A DNA stretch of 48,340 bases, from NCBI GenBank assembly GCA_022843385.1, contig JALHNT010000048.1, positions 6,411 to 54,750 of the forward strand, read 5' to 3'. Shown here piece by piece: positions 17,876-25,299 of the stretch. The stretch comes from Anaerolineae bacterium (GTDB taxonomy: Bacteria > Chloroflexota > Anaerolineae > Aggregatilineales > Phototrophicaceae). Made by a program: the position numbers and the translations under genes. The notes beneath the pieces were generated by a model. It was not told the origin of the DNA and made no database searches. It saw only the letters and a list, made by a program, of their open reading frames with translations. Numbering within the stretch: position 1 is the stretch's first letter; every line of letters starts with the position of its first letter.

Positions 17876-17896
17876 GTGAATGGGCGGGATTATAGG
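17868..17896 (+). promoter_or_regulatory. Predicted promoter of the VOC gene
   Basis: On the plus strand TCGACA (17868-17873) and TATAGG (17891-17896, 4 of 6) are 17 nt apart. The -35 box lies in the same palindrome as the opposing promoter. The leader to the VOC start at 18005 would be about 100 nt. Confidence 0.5.
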
Positions 17897-18004
17897 TGTC
17901 CTGTTTCAATGTGTCAAGCAACTCAAAACCCGTTTGACCAGCGATGAGCCTGCCTTGAACGAACAACTAACCAACTAACAACTACACTAAGGGGGGATCT
18001 GCTC

Positions 18005-18475
18005 ATGTCGGATGACGGACGCTATATCAAGCACATGGCCTTTGCCGTGCGCGACGCCCATGCCACCTTGAAGACCTATCAGGACTTGATCGGCGTCGGC
18101 CTCAAGGCCGAAGTTCACGATTATGCCAAGTCACGCAACCGGGTTGCCATCTTCTGGGTCGGCGATGTCGAATATCAACTGTGCCAGTCGCTCGATCCGG
18201 GTGGACGCTTCGACACCTGGATCAACGAACGCGGCTACGAAGGACTACACCACATCTGCTATGCCGTACCGGATATTGATGCCGCCCTGGCCGAAGCCCA
18301 GGCCAAAGGCGCGACGCTCAAGGAATGCAGCGCTTGCAAGGTCAAGGGGAGTCATGTCCACCCCGAAGGCTGGGTGGCCTTTCTGGAGCAGGATACTGGC
18401 GGCATCGAAATCGAGATGATGCAGGTCTACACGCCGCAGCAACTTGAAGAATACAAAGCGGTCAAGGGGATTTAG
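18005..18475 (+). CDS. VOC-family (glyoxalase/epimerase-like) metalloprotein
   Basis: A 156-residue cytoplasmic protein with two beta-alpha-beta-beta-beta modules. The first starts YIKHMAFAVRDAHATLKTY with a His at the metal position; the second has GLHHICYAVPDIDAALAEAQAKG and ends IEIEMMQVY, giving a possible second His and Glu. The pattern is nearest methylmalonyl-CoA epimerase and related VOC lyases, but the length and surrounding genes do not fix a substrate. AGGGGGG lies 8 nt before the ATG. It is divergent from the gntR operon and shares its predicted operator, so it is probably part of the same pathway. Confidence 0.88.
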   Translation: MSDDGRYIKHMAFAVRDAHATLKTYQDLIGVGLKAEVHDYAKSRNRVAIFWVGDVEYQLCQSLDPGGRFDTWINERGYEGLHHICYAVPDIDAALAEAQAKGATLKECSACKVKGSHVHPEGWVAFLEQDTGGIEIEMMQVYTPQQLEEYKAVKGI

Positions 18476-18488
18476 CGGGGCGGCCAGT

Positions 18489-18522
18489 CAGAGACAGGTG
18501 GCTTGGATACCACCCGTCTCTG
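18489..18522. terminator. Hairpin between convergent genes
   Basis: The stem CAGAGAC-A-GGTGG against CCACC-C-GTCTCTG has one A-C mismatch and an 8-base loop. It begins 14 nt after the VOC stop and 23 nt before the stop of the opposing gene. There is no long T-run, so it may act on both strands as a weak terminator or end-stabilising structure. Confidence 0.55.
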
Positions 18523-18544
18523 AAGCGGAACAATTCAAGTGTGC

Positions 18545-19846
18545 TTAGGCGACATACTCGCCAATATTGGAATTATACGGCTCGGCGTAGATCATCTCGT
18601 GGAAGCGGACAAAGCCGGCAATCAGGTTGCTCAGAGTCCGGCTGGTCATCCGCCGGTCAATTGAGGCCAGCAGGTCGTGCAGATGGGTCTGTGACCGGTA
18701 GTACAATTCGGACAGATTGGCGATGTTGTTTTCCAGCAGCGTCAGCGCCTCATCCACCGAATTGGTATAGGCCAGATTGTGCAGGCAGATATTGAACTCA
18801 CCGTGCAGCAGGTCTTTCTGCAAACGGGTGAGCATGGTTGTTTCGTCCGGCACGCTCATCAGGATGTGGTCGATAGCGTCAATATCCGCCAGGTGCCGCT
18901 GGTAATGCTGCTGGATGCCAGCCGATACGGCTTTCCGTTCCGACTGTGACAGGTTGAGCAGCATCCCGGCATCATTCGCCAGGCGGACGATCACCGCCGA
19001 GGTGGTCAGCGCATCGGCCAGCGTTCCATCCTGAATGACCGAGTACAACCGGGGTTCAACGCGGATGATCTCGCTTAGGACGCCGGCGAAATAGGCCAGC
19101 ACCGGCACCACTGAGACCGTGTGCGTCCCCATCCGTACCAGTTCATTCAGCGGCAGGCCGTGATCGAGCTTCAGGGTACGGGTTACACCCTGATAGCGAT
19201 CAATGAAGCCCTGGGCCAGCAGCGTCCCCACCTGAAAGTGGCTCATGTATTCAGCTAGTTCGTGGCATGACTCGATGTTGGCGACCAGGATCGGCCAAAT
19301 GCCGTATTCGATTTCCTGCTGCGTAATGTCCGGGCGCTGCGCCAGATAGGCATTAATGCAGGCCTGGTGCTTGCGCGGTGTAATGCTCTGGGCAAAGCAC
19401 GATACATTTCGCGTCAGCTCTTCAATCGGACGCAGCAGCTCAATCGTATCGTTATGTTCATCCTTCAGACGCGACACCATGACTTCGTTGAAGCTATAGA
19501 GAATATCGCGGCGGATCGAAGCATTCTCGTCAAACACGCACAGTGATGACAGGCCGTTCGCCAGATTGTCCGAAATGATTTCGTACATGAAGTAGGCGTT
19601 GATGCGTCCGCAATACTGAGCGATGGTCTGTTGATCCTCCGGCTCGATCAGATCACCAATCATCTGGGTCGAGAGATTGATGAGCTGATTCAGCCCGATC
19701 ATCTGCAGGAAGTCTTCCTGATAAGGATTGTTATTGGAAATCCCCCAGAGATAGTAACTCCGTTGCGGGCTGTGTGGCATATGGCGCACCAGACTGCTGC
19801 GCACATTTTCAATCGTCGCTTTGGCAATTTCGCTATGCAGGCTCAT
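18545..19846 (-). CDS. Uncharacterised helical protein (433 aa)
   Basis: I do not recognise this protein. It has no signal peptide or clear membrane helix and is rich in amphipathic helix-like sequence. Stretches include YYLWGISNNNPYQEDFLQ near the N-terminus, VPVLAYFAGVLSEIIRVEP in the middle and VRLANDAGMLLNLSQSE at about residue 300. The last loosely recalls the NSE metal motif of class I terpene synthases, but no DDxxD motif is present, so that is weak. The frame opens at 19867; the ATG at 19846 has AAGGGG at 6 nt and is preferred. It is 48 nt downstream of a SpoIIAA-like gene and is probably co-transcribed with it. Confidence 0.8.
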   Translation of the reverse strand: MSLHSEIAKATIENVRSSLVRHMPHSPQRSYYLWGISNNNPYQEDFLQMIGLNQLINLSTQMIGDLIEPEDQQTIAQYCGRINAYFMYEIISDNLANGLSSLCVFDENASIRRDILYSFNEVMVSRLKDEHNDTIELLRPIEELTRNVSCFAQSITPRKHQACINAYLAQRPDITQQEIEYGIWPILVANIESCHELAEYMSHFQVGTLLAQGFIDRYQGVTRTLKLDHGLPLNELVRMGTHTVSVVPVLAYFAGVLSEIIRVEPRLYSVIQDGTLADALTTSAVIVRLANDAGMLLNLSQSERKAVSAGIQQHYQRHLADIDAIDHILMSVPDETTMLTRLQKDLLHGEFNICLHNLAYTNSVDEALTLLENNIANLSELYYRSQTHLHDLLASIDRRMTSRTLSNLIAGFVRFHEMIYAEPYNSNIGEYVA

Positions 19847-19894
19847 GAATAACCCCTTAACGTCCATTCTTAGTTGTTAGAGCATCGCCAGCAT

Positions 19895-20335
19895 TTATCG
19901 CTGGCTATCGGTTGAAGATACTGCGCGTGATTCGCTTGTGCTGGTGGTCACTACACTGCGGAGTGACGGATCCTGATCGATCAGAAAGCGTAAACCATCT
20001 TCATAGGTCGGGAACATGCGGAAACGAACCCGCGCGACCTGGGTGATGATTCCACTGATGAAGCGCGTGGTCGAATTGGTGCTGACGACGATGGTCCAGC
20101 CCAGCTTGGGCTGCCACAGATGTTTTGAAGCACTGCGGTTGAGCAAATTCAGGTTAGTAGGAAAACGTTCCAAACGAGTGGTATCGGCCATCAGATGAAC
20201 CAAACCGCCTTCGCCTTCCTGAATCAACTGAGCCGTCCGTTCGCTGGCGGCCTCTGCTTCCTGAAGCGTGATCTCACCGATGAAGACAGCCTGTACTACA
20301 CGTTTGGGTACGGCCCAGGTAATTTCATATGCCAT
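19895..20335 (-). CDS. SpoIIAA-like (STAS-fold) protein, paralogue A
   Basis: A 146-residue soluble protein. The pattern MAYEITWAVPKRVV, GGLVHLMADTTRLERFPTN, KLGWTIVVS and ARVRFRMFPTYEDGLRFL matches the small SpoIIAA-like STAS proteins common in Chloroflexota. STAS domains bind partners, often under phosphorylation control, but here the phospho-Ser site is not identifiable. A strong Shine-Dalgarno (AAGGAGG) lies before the ATG. It leads into the helical 433-residue gene. Two paralogues are at 20612 and 21523. Confidence 0.82.
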   Translation of the reverse strand: MAYEITWAVPKRVVQAVFIGEITLQEAEAASERTAQLIQEGEGGLVHLMADTTRLERFPTNLNLLNRSASKHLWQPKLGWTIVVSTNSTTRFISGIITQVARVRFRMFPTYEDGLRFLIDQDPSLRSVVTTSTSESRAVSSTDSQR

Positions 20336-20564
20336 TGGTCATCTCCTCCTTACAAGGGCAGGTTAGATCGTCATGAACGACGAGCCCGCTGCCGGTCACC
20401 AGTTGATCTCTCCACAGGGAGGATGTCTGGTAATCAATGTCCACTTCCTAGTGAATTCTGTATAACAGTATCGTAATGCGAATGGGGAAAGAATTGTGTT
20501 GAGGAATGTGAAGTGTGTAAATATTCAGTAATTTTTCATTGAGGGTCGCGGCTTCGCCAACAAA

Positions 20565-20588
20565 AGAACCTGCCCCCGAGCAGGTTCT
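20565..20588 (-). terminator. Rho-independent terminator after SpoIIAA-like paralogue B
   Basis: On the minus strand the 9-bp stem AGAACCTGC/GCAGGTTCT with a 6-base loop is followed by TTTGTT. It lies 23 nt past the stop at 20612, separating paralogue B from paralogue A. Confidence 0.8.
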
Positions 20589-20611
20589 CTTTCAGGCACA
20601 CACTTGTCCAA

Positions 20612-21028
20612 TTATGCATAAACTGTTTGTTCAAGGGGGTTGACGAGCACTTTTGCCGGTGGCAGGAAGAATCGCAGGTCACCGACTGTTTCATCTGCCT
20701 GCAGCAAATGGCGGATGGCTGCTTCCCAGGTTGACGTGACCCAGACACCCGCTGGCTGACGATCTGGCAGCGGCGCGGGAGTGATGACAACGACCTGCCC
20801 CAGTCGCGAGTGATGTTGAAGCACATGCTCCCCCATCCGACAGGCAAAGGGCAGTAGGGCTGGCCTTCGGGAGACATCCATGATGACGTGAACCGATGGA
20901 TCTAATCCCTCAGCAATGAAGCGATTGAGCGCCTCGAGATAAGCCCGCGACCCAGGCTTCGTCATTGGGCCAGCCAGTTCGGACACGATTACCCGTTGTT
21001 CTATTAACCAGCTTACTATGTAGGCCAC
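20612..21028 (-). CDS. SpoIIAA-like (STAS-fold) protein, paralogue B
   Basis: A 138-residue protein diverged from its neighbours. I place the start at the GTG at 21028: it gives MAYIVSWLIEQRVIV, which lines up with MAYEITW and MSYHISW of the other two, and has GGGAG 7 nt upstream. The motif PSVHVIMDVSRRPALLPF matches the VH-x-I-x-D core of the family, but the second half (LGQVVVITPAPLPDRQPAGVWVTSTWEAAIRHLL) is shorter and lacks the RF/FRMF segment. It is a single-gene unit with its own terminator. Function unknown. Confidence 0.72.
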   Translation of the reverse strand: MAYIVSWLIEQRVIVSELAGPMTKPGSRAYLEALNRFIAEGLDPSVHVIMDVSRRPALLPFACRMGEHVLQHHSRLGQVVVITPAPLPDRQPAGVWVTSTWEAAIRHLLQADETVGDLRFFLPPAKVLVNPLEQTVYA

Positions 21029-21489
21029 TTTGACTCTCCCTGATAAAGTCGAGTCTCCTCCCTCACCCAGACACATCGGCAACCACGATCATCGTAGCGG
21101 CCAGCGCTGAGGAGAAGATGAGAATCCCCATGAAATAGGCTTGTGTCTGGATGATGTTGGATGACTAGTGGGACGACTATCGTGAATTGACGGGTCACAA
21201 CCTCTATTTTCACGCTGTTATCATGAGGTTCAGTCATCAAATCACGGCGGTCAGCCCACTAGTGCCTGTTAACGCTCTATGGTTGCCATCCAGCAGGTGC
21301 ATTTCCACAGCCGATCCCAGTCAATGGTATCCACATCCAGTATCTTGCTACCATTACAAACAGGCTGCAACCGACATGCCATCTGTAATGGAATTGAGCC
21401 TGGAGTATTCGGTTGAGGACAATCTCAGTATAACATCCAGCCTTACGGATGGATGCTTAAGATTTTCATAAAGCCAGGAAGATGTCAAG
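21029..21489. other. Gene-free stretch between SpoIIAA-like paralogues B and C
   Basis: About 460 bp with lower GC than the surroundings. A short frame at 21187-21471 has no ribosome binding site and no protein-like pattern. A 9-bp inverted pair, ACTAGTGGG (21164-21172) and CCCACTAGT (21255-21263), flanks 82 bp. The promoter of paralogue B should lie at its left end, but I could not place boxes with confidence. Confidence 0.5.
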
Positions 21490-21514
21490 CGGCTGTGATC
21501 ATTCACCACAGCCG
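21490..21514 (-). terminator. Hairpin after SpoIIAA-like paralogue C
   Basis: CGGCTGTG/CACAGCCG, an 8-bp perfect stem with a 9-base loop, is 8 nt beyond the stop at 21523. No T-run follows on the minus strand, so termination is uncertain. Confidence 0.5.
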
Positions 21515-21522
21515 GGACAGAG

Positions 21523-21918
21523 CTAAGAGGTTTGCTGCAGGATGGTGCTATCCATCTGGGATAGCCATTCCACTGCCGCTTCTTCCGACAACGTCGTATG
21601 CGACTTGATGCCGAAGAATTTCAGGACGACAGTGCTGATGAAGTTCTTCAACGGATTTACCCGTGCATCGACATTGATGTTCCAGCCAATCGCGGGGTGG
21701 CGGTAGGCCGGTGCAACAGTAGTACGGATTTCGTTAATGTTGGTGTGAAAGGAAGCGAGTTTCGACATATCGTGGATCATATGAACCGGCGCGCTGCCTG
21801 AATCCAGCGCGGCCTTCAGATCCGCCGCATAGTTTCGAACATCGTCAATCGATACATGATCGACGAACGCAACCTTAATCAATCGCCCTTCGATCAGCCA
21901 GGAGATATGGTATGACAT
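21523..21918 (-). CDS. SpoIIAA-like (STAS-fold) protein, paralogue C
   Basis: A 131-residue soluble protein. The ATG at 21918 has GGAGG at 5 nt and gives MSYHISWLIEGRLIKVAF, matching paralogues A and B; the longer frame to 21963 is not used. The core APVHMIHDMSKLASFHTN and HPAIGWNINVDA is the clearest family match of the three. It lies downstream of the BtuC-type gene in the same direction, 157 bp away, with a hairpin between, so it is probably a separate unit. Confidence 0.8.
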   Translation of the reverse strand: MSYHISWLIEGRLIKVAFVDHVSIDDVRNYAADLKAALDSGSAPVHMIHDMSKLASFHTNINEIRTTVAPAYRHPAIGWNINVDARVNPLKNFISTVVLKFFGIKSHTTLSEEAAVEWLSQMDSTILQQTS

Positions 21919-22028
21919 GAAGTCCTCCGCGATGTGTTTATTATGCCAAAAGTATAGGGTCAAATTGATCTAAGAAGGCTTAAGATCATTCTATAACAAT
22001 ACCCAAACGAACCATTGGGGCCATCGTT

Positions 22029-22055
22029 CCCACCGGTCTGGAGACTACCGGCGGG
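22029..22055 (-). terminator. Hairpin after the BtuC-type gene
   Basis: CCCACCGGT against ACCGGCGGG forms a 9-bp stem (one G-T pair in the minus-strand RNA) with a 9-base loop, 20 nt after the stop at 22076. The following bases are not T-rich, so it is a probable but weak terminator. Confidence 0.5.
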
Positions 22056-22075
22056 AATGAGCGTGTTGCAGCAGG

Positions 22076-23179
22076 TTATGGGGAGCGCATTCCCCAGCGG
22101 CGGAGGACCACGACGATGACCACGGGCGCGCCGATCAGCGCTGTGACGGCATTGAGCGGCAGCACCAACTGGCTCCCCGGCATCTGTGCCACCCAATCGG
22201 CCAGCAGCGCCACGCTCCCTCCCAGAAGCATCGTCGCTGGTATGAGCAGCCGGTGGTCGGAACTGCCCAGCAGGGCGCGGCACAGGTGCGGCACCGCCAG
22301 CCCCAGGAAACCCACCGGCCCACAAAAGGCGGTCACGGTTCCAGCCAGCAGGGCTGTGGTGATGATGATGAGCAGCCGCACCCGGCGCACATTCACACCC
22401 ATGCTGGCGGCATAGGCTTCACCCAGCAGCAGCGCATTCAGCGGTTTGGTCAGCGACAGCGCCCCCGCCAGCCCGAGCACGATGGCCGGGACGAAAATCG
22501 GCATCTGTCCCCAGGTGACGCCGCCGAAGGTGCCGTAGGTCCAATTGAGATAGGCCTGTATCCGTTCGGCGATGCTGAAGTAGAGCAGCAGATTCACCAG
22601 TGCGCTGGTGGCATAACCGAACATCAAGCCCAGGATCAGCAGTGTCATCACACCCTGCACCCGAGCTGAGACCACAATCACCAGCAGCAGCGCCAGCCCC
22701 GCCCCCAGGATAGCCGCTATCGTCAGTCCGAAATCGCCGACCAGTCCCAGACCGGCCAACAGCACGCCACCGGTCGTCCCCATCCCCAGCACGACCAGCG
22801 CCACCCCCAGGCTGGCACCGGAACTGACACCCAGCACAAAGGGATCGGCCAAAGGATTGCGAAACAGGGTTTGCATTTGCAGGCCGCTGACCCCCAGCGC
22901 CGCGCCGGCCAGTAGAGCCGTCAGCGCCTTTGGCAGCCGAAAATCCGTGATGATGGTCGTCCAACTGGCGCGGGAGGCCTCGCCACCCAGCAGCGTCGCC
23001 AGGATGTCCGCTAGCGGAATCTGAACCGAACCCAGCATCAGACTGAGAGCGAACGCCAGCAGTAATCCGATCAGCAGCGACAAGAGCGCCAGGACATATC
23101 GTCTGTTTTGGGGAATGACAGCGGTGGGCGCCTGGGTTAAAAGGGTTGGGCGCGCCGGAGATGTGACAATCTGAGCCAA
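22076..23179 (-). CDS. btuC: FecCD-type ABC permease, probably cobalamin uptake (BtuC)
   Basis: A 367-residue inner-membrane permease with about ten helices. Family segments are FRLPKALTALLAGAALGVSG, MQTLFRNPLADPFVLGVSSGASLG and FLGLAVPHLCRALLGSSDHR, the last being the ATPase-docking region. Sequence alone allows iron-siderophore, heme or cobalamin; the cobalamin riboswitch directly upstream points to B12 or a related corrinoid. The start is TTG at 23179 just after GGGGGTAAGGATC; no in-frame ATG is near. No BtuF or BtuD gene adjoins it on either side, which is unusual for this family. Confidence 0.92.
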   Translation of the reverse strand: MAQIVTSPARPTLLTQAPTAVIPQNRRYVLALLSLLIGLLLAFALSLMLGSVQIPLADILATLLGGEASRASWTTIITDFRLPKALTALLAGAALGVSGLQMQTLFRNPLADPFVLGVSSGASLGVALVVLGMGTTGGVLLAGLGLVGDFGLTIAAILGAGLALLLVIVVSARVQGVMTLLILGLMFGYATSALVNLLLYFSIAERIQAYLNWTYGTFGGVTWGQMPIFVPAIVLGLAGALSLTKPLNALLLGEAYAASMGVNVRRVRLLIIITTALLAGTVTAFCGPVGFLGLAVPHLCRALLGSSDHRLLIPATMLLGGSVALLADWVAQMPGSQLVLPLNAVTALIGAPVVIVVVLRRWGMRSP

Positions 23180-23190
23180 GATCCTTACCC

Positions 23191-23230
23191 CCTTTGTCCA
23201 CGAAGGTGGTCAGCGAATGATGGACAAAGG
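23191..23230 (-). promoter_or_regulatory. Riboswitch expression-platform hairpin
   Basis: Perfect 10-bp arms CCTTTGTCCA and TGGACAAAGG (23221-23230 and 23191-23200) enclose 20 nt. In the RNA the first arm overlaps the 3' edge of the cobalamin aptamer and the second runs into the GGGGG ribosome-binding region before the TTG at 23179. Ligand binding could therefore set whether the ribosome site is exposed, i.e. translational control. Confidence 0.65.
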
Positions 23231-23366
23231 CGGGTATTCGGGCTGATGAGTCAGGCTCATCTTACCGTTGCGGGACAGCGCCGGACTTCCACCGGCTTCC
23301 CCCATTATGCGCCCCGCATCCGGGCGGCGGGCGCACCCTCATCCTGATGACAACGGTAGCACCAGA
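23225..23366 (-). promoter_or_regulatory. Cobalamin riboswitch
   Basis: Read on the minus strand it has GGTGCTACCG at the 5' side, then a variable GC-rich arm, GGGAAGCCGGTGGAAGTCCGGC, CTGTCCCGCAACGGTAA and AGCCCGAATACCCGCC. These match the B12-box consensus and the flanking conserved stems of the cobalamin aptamer in order and spacing. It precedes the BtuC-type gene by about 45 nt. Exact ends are estimated. Confidence 0.93.
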
Positions 23367-23440
23367 TAGCAGCGCTGTCAATTCAGGGTTGCCGTCGGGT
23401 ACATTTCAAGTCGTTGTTGCCTCCGTTTCCAGAAGGGCAA

Positions 23441-23515
23441 CCTCACCTTCCCGCTTCGCAGCCCTCTCCAATCCATTGGAGAGGGGGAGGCGAACGCAGT
23501 GAGACGGGGGTGAGG
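23441..23515. repeat. CCTCACC...GGTGAGG palindromic repeat
   Basis: CCTCACC (23441) and GGTGAGG (23515) bound a core hairpin CCCTCTCCAAT/ATTGGAGAGGG (23462-23485). It belongs to the same family as the copies at 9544, 13369 and 30406. It lies in the 347-bp gap between the riboswitch and the beta-propeller gene. An open frame running through it (from 23414) is spurious. The rest of the gap, 23516-23713, shows no gene. Confidence 0.75.
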
Positions 23516-23713
23516 TCAATTGATAATGGCTACCCGAAAATTTGGACATGCACCGTTACCGTCTCCACCGTTGACCCATCCGATGAAGATTGGCGTAGGC
23601 TGAGGCTTTTGCTGGCGGATGGTGAGTCTTTCCTGAAAACCATGCTCTTCATCACTACTCTGCATTACAATCAACCGGAGTCGTATTGTGAAGAATTGCG
23701 CAAGGATAGACCT

Positions 23714-24739
23714 ATGCTGGAACGAATTCTATCGCTGCCTCGCCCACAGCGCTTCGCCATCTTCATCCTGATCTTCGGCGGCGGCCTGTTTATGATCTTT
23801 GCTTTCACGGTGTACCTCATCAACAATGCCAGCGACGCTAACGCCCGCTCGGTCGGCACTGCCCTGGTGGAGGGCATTCGGGTGCGTGAGTTCGCTGAAC
23901 TACCTGACAATGAAGCCTATCCGGCAACAGTGGCCGTCGCACCCGATGGTCGCCTCTACAGCGGCAGTTACAAGACTGGCGCGCTCTGGCTGATCGACAG
24001 CGCCGGACAAGCCAGCGAGATACCCGGCTCGCGCGATGCCATCGGCTCGGTAGTCGGCCTGACAGTGGCTGGTGATGGCTCCCTGCTGATCGTCGATAAG
24101 GGTGACTTCGACCCGGCGACTACAGGCGGCAGCGTGCTGCGGCTGGGACTGGATGGACAGATCACTCCGTTCGCGACTCTGGCCGAGGAGGGCGGCTTCG
24201 TCCTGCCCGATGATGTTGCGGTGGATGGGGTTGGCAATGTATACATCAGCGACCGCGGCAGCGATACCGTCTGGCGCTTCAATCTGGATGGAACCGGCGC
24301 GACCGCCTGGTGGAAGCCGCCGGCGCTGGAAGGCGTGACCCGCTATGATGCCACCGGCCTGGCTTATGACAAGCTGAATGATGCGCTGCTGGTCAGCGAT
24401 GGCATCAACGACACCATCTACCGCGTGCCGCTGACCGATCCGGTTGCCGCGACTCTGCTTTACTGGCATAACGGTCGCCCCAACACCCCTGGCTTTGATG
24501 GCCTGACCATGCTCGACAGCGGTGCCATCTACATCGCCTGTCTGGGGCAGGCCGGTGTCGCCCGTCTCGACGGGGATAACCTGGCCTATGTCGCCGGTCT
24601 GTTCCGTGGCGCAGCCGATGTCGATTATCGCGCGCCGGATACGCTGTTTGTGGCGAACTGGGATCAGCTCTCACTGGCACAACCGGAAAATCCACCGCGT
24701 CTGCCTTTCACTATTGATGCCATCGTGCTAGGCGGATAG
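23714..24739 (+). CDS. Membrane-anchored beta-propeller (NHL/SMP-30-like) protein
   Basis: A 341-residue protein with one N-terminal membrane helix (about 13-33; FAIFILIFGGGLFMIFAFTVYLI) and an extracytoplasmic propeller. Repeats such as PATVAVAPDGRLYSGS, VVGLTVAGDGSLLIVDKGD, PDDVAVDGVGNVYISDRGSDTVWRF and ATGLAYDKLNDALLVSDGINDTIYRV are NHL or gluconolactonase-type blades. The ATG at 23714 has AAGGA at 8 nt and starts just before the anchor; the longer frame runs through a repeat. A strictosidine-synthase or lactonase-like activity is possible, but key metal residues were not assigned. Confidence 0.87.
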   Translation: MLERILSLPRPQRFAIFILIFGGGLFMIFAFTVYLINNASDANARSVGTALVEGIRVREFAELPDNEAYPATVAVAPDGRLYSGSYKTGALWLIDSAGQASEIPGSRDAIGSVVGLTVAGDGSLLIVDKGDFDPATTGGSVLRLGLDGQITPFATLAEEGGFVLPDDVAVDGVGNVYISDRGSDTVWRFNLDGTGATAWWKPPALEGVTRYDATGLAYDKLNDALLVSDGINDTIYRVPLTDPVAATLLYWHNGRPNTPGFDGLTMLDSGAIYIACLGQAGVARLDGDNLAYVAGLFRGAADVDYRAPDTLFVANWDQLSLAQPENPPRLPFTIDAIVLGG

Positions 24740-24741
24740 GG

Positions 24742-24828
24742 GAGAATCACCAGGAAACCCTGCTCGCACACACCTTCGACGACTCGTGGGTCGAATGGGT
24801 GCTGATTGGCCGCGAACGGCAGGTGTAG
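24742..24828 (+). pseudogene. Possible remnant of a lost gene
   Basis: A short stop-terminated frame without a start codon reads LLAHTFDDSWVEWVLIGRE and ends at TAG 24828. Its composition looks protein-like, and it lies in a different frame from the gene before it. It may be the C-terminal stub of a deleted gene. It could equally be chance. Confidence 0.25.
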
Positions 24829-24911
24829 CGTGGATGGGGCGCACATCAGCGTGCTAAACTGTGGCACACTGTCACCACTTGCCCCAAACCAGTTCCCAAA
24901 GGACGGCGGCC

Positions 24912-25154
24912 ATGACAACGCTTGAGATCAACACGATACAGGTTCATCTGTTGAGCGAGATGGAGCGCTCATTGGGGCTGCTGGCCGCCCGTTGGCGCAG
25001 CCGTCAGGATCAACCGGAAGCCGCGCAAATCATCCGCCAGTATCAATCCGTCCTACGCTGTATGATCGAACTCGGCTACCGCGACGCGCTGGATGTCGAG
25101 TCCGAACTGCCGGACGAATTCCTGCCACCGGAATACCTCACTCTGTTTCGCTGA
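24912..25154 (+). CDS. Small hypothetical protein (80 aa)
   Basis: A soluble helical protein, LEINTIQVHLLSEMERSLGLLAARWRS followed by AAQIIRQYQSVLRCMIELGYRDALDVESELPDEFLPPEYL. The ATG at 24912 has AAAGGACGG upstream and the product is compact; a longer frame from 24861 has no such site. No family is recognised. It precedes the TIR-FGE gene by 145 bp on the same strand, but no functional link can be shown. Confidence 0.7.
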   Translation: MTTLEINTIQVHLLSEMERSLGLLAARWRSRQDQPEAAQIIRQYQSVLRCMIELGYRDALDVESELPDEFLPPEYLTLFR

Positions 25155-25299
25155 TAGGTGATATGGGTTAAGAAATCCTATACAGCAGAATCTTCGGACG
25201 GACGTGGGAATGGTTCTCACGGCTTGCTCAGTTGCACACTTGCGCTGTCGCATCCATAATGGATGAGGCAGTCCCGATCCCAGCGAGTCCTGACACACA

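Noticed and set aside
21187..21471. 94-residue frame between SpoIIAA-like genes
   Set aside because: No ribosome site, no protein-like pattern, AT-richer intergenic DNA.
23414..23713. N-terminal extension of the beta-propeller protein
   Set aside because: It translates a dispersed palindromic repeat; the ATG at 23714 has a ribosome site and begins right before the membrane anchor.
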